From NCBI RefSeq assembly GCF_037975245.1, contig NC_092575.1:21651841-21715840 (forward strand): DNA of 64,000 nucleotides, written 5' to 3'. The first letter of the stretch is position 1. Each line of letters opens with the position of its first letter. The translations under genes and the position numbers were made by a program. The notes below the pieces were generated by a model. It was not told the origin of the DNA and ran no database searches. It was given only the letters and a program-made list of their open reading frames with translations. This stretch comes from Apostichopus japonicus (lineage: Eukaryota; Echinodermata; Holothuroidea; Aspidochirotida; Stichopodidae). Shown here in pieces: positions 58,713 to 64,000 of the stretch.

Positions 58713-59298
58713 TCCGTTGTTATTTTACGTCAATTCTTGCCGGTTGCCATGGCGACAGCACTTAAGTCCCACCGTGACCCGTGCCGTGCAGTGATTACGT
58801 GAACACGTCCTTTTTCGTCGTCGTCGTTGAGTAATCGACAAATTTACAGTTTCTTGAGAGAGCTAAGAATTAACTGCTAATGAGGGATTGTGGTATTACA
58901 GAAGTGTTAGGTAAGAGCTAATGATACATCGCCTAGCATATTTATACAGTAGATAATGAATAGCATATCGTACGCTATTCGTCGCTCGGCTCGATGTTAC
59001 ATATGCAGTTCAGTATATATATCCGTGGCCTCATTTTAACTTTGTCGAGATGGAACAGAAGATGAGAGTCCTAGCCTAAGGATGATCACTAAACAGAATA
59101 GGGTAACTTGTTTGATGACATGAAAGCTTTTTTGATGGAAACGATGCCGCAAGGAGTGTCCCATTTTTTTATGTCGAGGACATGGACAGTTGCTCTTAGC
59201 TATTGCATATGTTCTGACAAAGTCCAAAATGTCAATAGGTTCGAAATGTCGTTGGCTGGGTGAGGTTTTTCGTCAGAAAGATCGGAATGCATATGAAT

Positions 59299-59366
59299 TG
59301 GAATGTGTGGATAGACTTCCCTCATAATGCAAGCCTGAAAACAAAATGTCCACGCTTGAATTTTTT
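59299..59366 (+). repeat. ~70-bp direct repeat, copy 2
   Basis: Second copy, about 654 bp downstream of the first, with roughly ten differences. Confidence 0.75.
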
Positions 59367-61483
59367 TCCCCCTCCAACTTTCTCCAGATAGATTTCTCAT
59401 CATAATCTTGTTCGGATTTTTTTTGGGCAGGGGGGGGGGGGAGAAAGTAGAAGAAAACGAAAGCAGAAGGTTTGCTCGTGAAATGAGTGATTAAAAGGGA
59501 AATTATAAGCTGCCGTACAACAAATAAAATATACTACAACAGAAAAAAAAAGAAAAAGAGAAGGTAAAAAAGAAAGGGCTTGAATGAAAATTGTTTACAT
59601 TCGACTGCTTGAACCGACACATATGGTAACAGTTACCGTAACACTCTCGTTAAGTGCTACCGTATGGTCTCTGAAGATATATTACTCATAGTCTGCATCC
59701 TTCGCATCAGTGGTTTCTTTTATGCACAGATGCTACTGTAGCTAGCCGAGAGGACTGGTTCGGTGGGAGGTGATGGGGCATAACATTACTTTCCAGGATT
59801 GTATTCATGGAGCAGAAGTCAGTTAGATTGAGCTATATTTGGGCATATACTGTACATATCTGACATGGATAAAGAAGGAGAAATTCAGAATATATAAACA
59901 AATTAGGATGACCTTTTTTTATGAAGAGTGTTGATATATCGTGTGCCTGTACAGCTGTACTTTAATGCTAGTATTTAAAGTACAGGCTGTGACAGCCAGC
60001 TTGTAAACATATATCTCAAGAAACACACTTAGTTGAGTCAATGTCATGCTTGGCAGGTACAGTAGATGTCCCATGATGTCTATGATAACAAATCCTAAAG
60101 GTTTTTTTTTTTTTTTTTTTTTGCATTAGGAATTGGAATAAAAATTCTATACTGTGAAATCCTTACTGGTCAGTGGTTGGTGCTTTGTCAACATGATAAC
60201 TGATTCCTGATACCTTTCTTTATATGTTGCTGCATTAGTCAATAGATAATCGTCTCCAGTTTGGTGTGCCCAAGTTCATGCATATTGACATGTAATATTT
60301 ACCACATTATGATTATGTTTAGGGCATCATAACCACTAGACGTTTTCATTTGCTGGTTGTCAACTTTTTTTGAGGATTTGGATGTAGTTTTATCTGCCAT
60401 AAATTTATCTCTGCTGAACTGTCATTATTGATTGTAACTATAATAATGAAGTGTCTAATATTAACACACTCAGTGAAGTAAAAAACCAACAACAAATATT
60501 GGTGAAAATCTGCTGGTTTCACAATGAGGTATATAAACTTAGCCTAGTTTAACAGTGTTTGAAAACAACTCAAGCTTGAAATCAAAACAAGTATATATAT
60601 ATGTCTAGGGGCAAATTGTTTTTGTTCTATTCAAGTTTGATACTATGCAGGGCAACAAAAGTTTAATAATCAAACTTACCAAATAATAGTGTATTCACTT
60701 CACTCCTCGCTTACCTGTCTCCCCACAACCTTAGCACCCTGGTTCTACCCTGCCTAGTGCATTTGGGTGTTGTTTGTTACAGTAGGTCAGGTTACAGGTC
60801 AGCTATAGGGTACACATCATACGATTTCACCAATTCACCGATTTCACCAATTCGCTCCTTAATTTGCAAGATTAAAAGGCTTAATCAAGTCTGATTTGTT
60901 TAATTATTTTCTTCATAAATTATTTTCCTCTCTATTTTTCTCAGATTGTTGAGATATTGTCAAAATCACGCTAAAATACAAAAACTGGTTAATACATGAT
61001 CGCAATGTTACATCTAGTGTAACATTAGCATTGCTTTTTTCCAGTAACGACATTGTTTATTGTCACCTTGGAAACATGATCATTGAATAGAACAAACATA
61101 AAAATATATTTTGTAATACTCATTTGGTTTAAAGGTCATCAGTAATATTGCCCACCAAAAACCAAAAATTTTAGCATGCTAAATATTGCTTAAAGTGTTC
61201 AAAAGTACTTTCCTGAAGGTTCCAAATCTGATAATTATTCACCAACAATATGAAAGGAGTGTCTCAGTGAGACATTAATGAGTCTCAGTGAGGCAATAAT
61301 ATTGCTTTCAAGGTGGCAATGAAATGTTTGTTAAAATCTGATCCTCATCGACCATTATTTCTCTTTCTAGCATATAGGCTATATACTGATTACCTTGCAA
61401 TTGAAAGTTTGATGTCTTCCTTTGAAGACCTGTGTAGATCTGTTAGCTTTCTCTGTAGGGCATTGTGTTGATTCCAACACCAC

Positions 61484-61835
61484 GCCAGTGGCGTAGGAAG
61501 GTACTTTTGAGTGGGGGGGCTAAAACTGATGGATGGTCTGGGGGAGGGGTGTAAGGGGAGGGGGCGTCCCCCTCCCCTTTGGAAATTTTTGCATTTCCAG
61601 GTGGCCTCAGATGCAATTTGGTGCAATATAGCACACTTCAACACCCACTCCATTTTGTAAACTTAATTTTGTATTTTCACCTGGCCTTAGATGCAATTTG
61701 GTGCTCCAAATGAGATTTTTTTTCTCATTTTGAAATGAAAAAGGGGTTTTCTGACTTGCGAAGCGGGGGGCGGAATGATACTTCCGCCCCTCCACATTTT
61801 TCAGCCCCCCCCCGGTTCCTACGCCCTTGCACCAC
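61484..61835 (+). repeat. GC-rich dispersed repeat C, copy 3, most complete
   Basis: It starts CCAGTGGCGTAGGAAGG and ends CGGTTCCTACGCCCTTGC, short inverted edges that suggest a DNA-transposon-like unit of about 340 bp. The class is not identified. Confidence 0.75.
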
Positions 61836-61929
61836 GCTATATGCAGAGGGAAAGAAGAAAATATACATGATTAAGTTTGTTTCTCCTTTTAAATTTATGC
61901 CCTGTTTGTTAAATAATCATTTATGTATG

Positions 61930-62163
61930 TATTTTAGATCCTCCTGCAAGCAGGAACTCGCGAAGAAGCCATCATTGGCTTATTAAAGCCGCAAGCTGAC
62001 CAAAGTCAGTCTCTTAGATTCATATTTAACGTCCATGATTATGAGTCGCCAATTGTCAACAACTCTGTAACTGGACGAAATACATTAATCTTGGAGTGAC
62101 TTGAATTCAGGACCTAAGTATATGATTGAAAGGCACCGGCGTTAACCACTGAGCTAACACTCC
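61930..62163 (-). mobile_element. tRNA-derived SINE, family E
   Basis: On the minus strand GGAGTGTTAGCTCAGTGGTT opens a 71-nt tRNA-like head whose ends GGAGTG and CACTCC pair. The B box and anticodon stem are decayed. The body continues through GCTTGCGGCTTTAATAAGCC and ends near GCAGGAGGATCTAAAATACA. Confidence 0.75.
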
Positions 62164-64000
62164 TCGCATCTCATGATCAGTTATCTCAGTTATCTACCTT
62201 ACAGTGTAAATTATCAATACTCGTTTAATACATTGTGGTCAGGTAGTGTTTGTGTACATCTACTGTAGTGTACACTTACTGTAAGGTCAAGTTATGTTAG
62301 AGACTGCACCATATAGCATCGTACTTGCAGGGTCATACCATTGCGTACAAACTTTGATCGGAGAGTGAAATGCACTTTACGTGGACCATTGATTTGAGTA
62401 ATCTGGTCACGGAATTAATCGCTGCTAACTTTAGTAAAATATATATATATTTTATGCCTTACTGTGTGAAGGTAATGGGATTGGTTCCCAGAGATGTATC
62501 TTATATCGTAAACATTACTGACTGTATCAATAAAAGTATCTGATGGTTTCGATTTAATAGTGAAAATATCGGCAATAAAAAAGAATATATAATATTATAA
62601 GCTCGTGGTCTTTATGGGAAATTCTGCACTATGAAGAATCCTGGCAAAAGGATTTTAATTATTTCTTGATCAGTTCAATTGTTTTTCACTTTCTATTGAG
62701 CAGTGTGCGTGACATGCATTGATTGAAAACCAAAATATTCTAATCACCGCACCGAACAAATTTTCAACACGTATCTTTGAAAACGTCACGAACGAACATC
62801 ATCATATATAGCCGCAGGAGAAAATAAATACTTTCTTCGCTAATATTTTTCAGGTGAGATCTCTCACGTAGCGACTAGCAGAATTATCAGTAGGCAGTAA
62901 GCTGATTGCGTTGAAATTCAGTTGGCAATTAATTCGCCTTCTGAGATTTTCACCCACTATCCGCTGTACAGTGGTTTGTGCGTGTGTCTTTGAGTTGAAT
63001 AGAAACCATTTAAACCTTATGAAACCTTGTGTGTTGTTTAGAAAGGTACAACGCAAAGGTGGGTATCTCGGCGCCCGCATTAAGTTTGTACTGTTTCTGT
63101 ACTGTTTATCTCGTTTAACATAGGCACACCTGAATTGTTATTCCTGTAACAAATATGGTGATTATAGATTCAACTAATCGTGCGTTATGGTGGTTTTTTT
63201 GCCGGAGTGTTTTTATCAGAGTTTTGCTGAAATCTGCGATTTTGTTTGTGGGTGTGGTCTAGCATCATTTTGAACAAAGGACATGTAATTTAATTAGATT
63301 CACACACCTCAATATAAATATTCGACTATGACCTTAGTTATAGCCGTTAAATAAACATAGCATCAAATGCTTCACATGCTATCGAATAATCTGTGTGACA
63401 TACACAGAAGGAAAACCAAAGAAAGATTTCATCACCGCACAATTAAAGCAAATTGTCAGCAGATATCTTTGAAAATGTCACACAAACTACAACCTTAGTT
63501 ACTGCAGCCATTAAATCAAAACATGCCCTCTAACTTCAGTGCATTTTGAAATAAACTGATCATGTAAACAGGGTGTAGAATTTTTTTCATCTCTGTTGAG
63601 CGAAACGTTTTTTAGGAGATCTTGCTAACGCTCGACATTTAAAAATTACGGAAAGTGATTTTCTAAGAGAACTTAAAGGTCATCAATAGTGGCCCTAAAA
63701 TTTTAGCATGCTACGAATAACTCAAAACATTTTGAATAGTACTTTCCCCAGTGATTCTGAATATCCAGGTTTTTTCCAGACATCGAGTGTGAGGGGGGGG
63801 GTGCGGGAGGGGAGGGAAGGAAGAGGCAAGGGAAATATGTGTTACAGTAGACAATTCAGTGTATCTAAGTTAGGAAAAATACTTTGAGATTGGAGGTTCA
63901 AATGCTTGCTGAAGGTGTAGCATTTGTGACGATCATCTGACTTTCCAGCTTATTGGGGTGTGGGGTGGGGGGGTGGGGGGTGGGGGCATGGGGATCAATA

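Larger units (their letters stand above)
48578..64000. other. Long presumed SGSM-like intron or flank
   Basis: Beyond the repeats listed I find no exon. There is a 20-odd base T run at about 60101-60122 and guanine-rich runs at 63791-63830 and 63954-63990 that could form quadruplexes. Open frames here are short and lack family motifs. Confidence 0.4.

Noticed and set aside
61940-62100. Plus-strand open stretch starting ILLQAGTREEAIIGLLKPQ.
   Set aside because: It is the reverse strand of a tRNA-derived SINE body and has no family match.
62093-62163. Possible tRNA gene (71 nt with pairing ends).
   Set aside because: Anticodon and T stems do not form; it is the head of a SINE.

Overview
This is a stretch of animal nuclear genome: intron-rich genes with GT/AG splice sites, low coding density, tRNA-derived SINEs, Penelope-type retroelement debris, hAT DNA transposons, MITEs, microsatellites and many G/C homopolymer runs. 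The PIWI protein is of the PIWIL1/seawi type, which together with the repeat content suggests an invertebrate deuterostome, perhaps an echinoderm; this taxonomic call is tentative. There are three real protein genes. All exon structures below were read by eye from splice sites and reading frame.

Region 1 (870-22736, minus strand; promoter and 5' UTR probably reach 23-27.5 kb) is a complete piwi gene. Seventeen coding exons join in frame into 907 codons (906 or 907 residues plus stop as counted) carrying an N-terminal RG-rich tail, PAZ, MID and PIWI domains and the D-E-D-H catalytic set. Exon 15 inserts an unusual RGG/glycine-rich loop inside the PIWI domain. Its introns hold a ~2.3 kb array of 300/400-bp repeats dense in AGGTCA/TGACCT half-sites, two hAT-type elements with perfect 8-bp target-site duplications, and several SINE or Penelope fragments.

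Region 2 (27.5-33.1 kb) is intergenic, with a GC-rich repeat, a degenerate Penelope GIY-YIG endonuclease and SINE copies. Region 3 (33098-38827, minus strand) is a complete four-exon UDP-glycosyltransferase gene of about 524 residues with signal peptide, catalytic His/Asp, donor-binding signature and C-terminal membrane anchor. Two usually conserved donor-site residues are changed. Its last intron contains an ~875-bp tandem duplication that copied the 3' part of exon 3 plus a GAT/GAC repeat.

Region 4 (41984 to beyond the right edge, plus strand) holds the first three coding exons of an SGSM1/SGSM2-like (RUN-TBC) gene, divergent from the UGT gene. The remaining ~15 kb is read here as a very long intron full of repeats, including a foldback MITE, a long palindrome, minisatellites and a GC-rich repeat copy. 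The genes are not obviously functionally linked. The common theme is a PIWI gene embedded in, and invaded by, the kind of mobile DNA its protein family silences.
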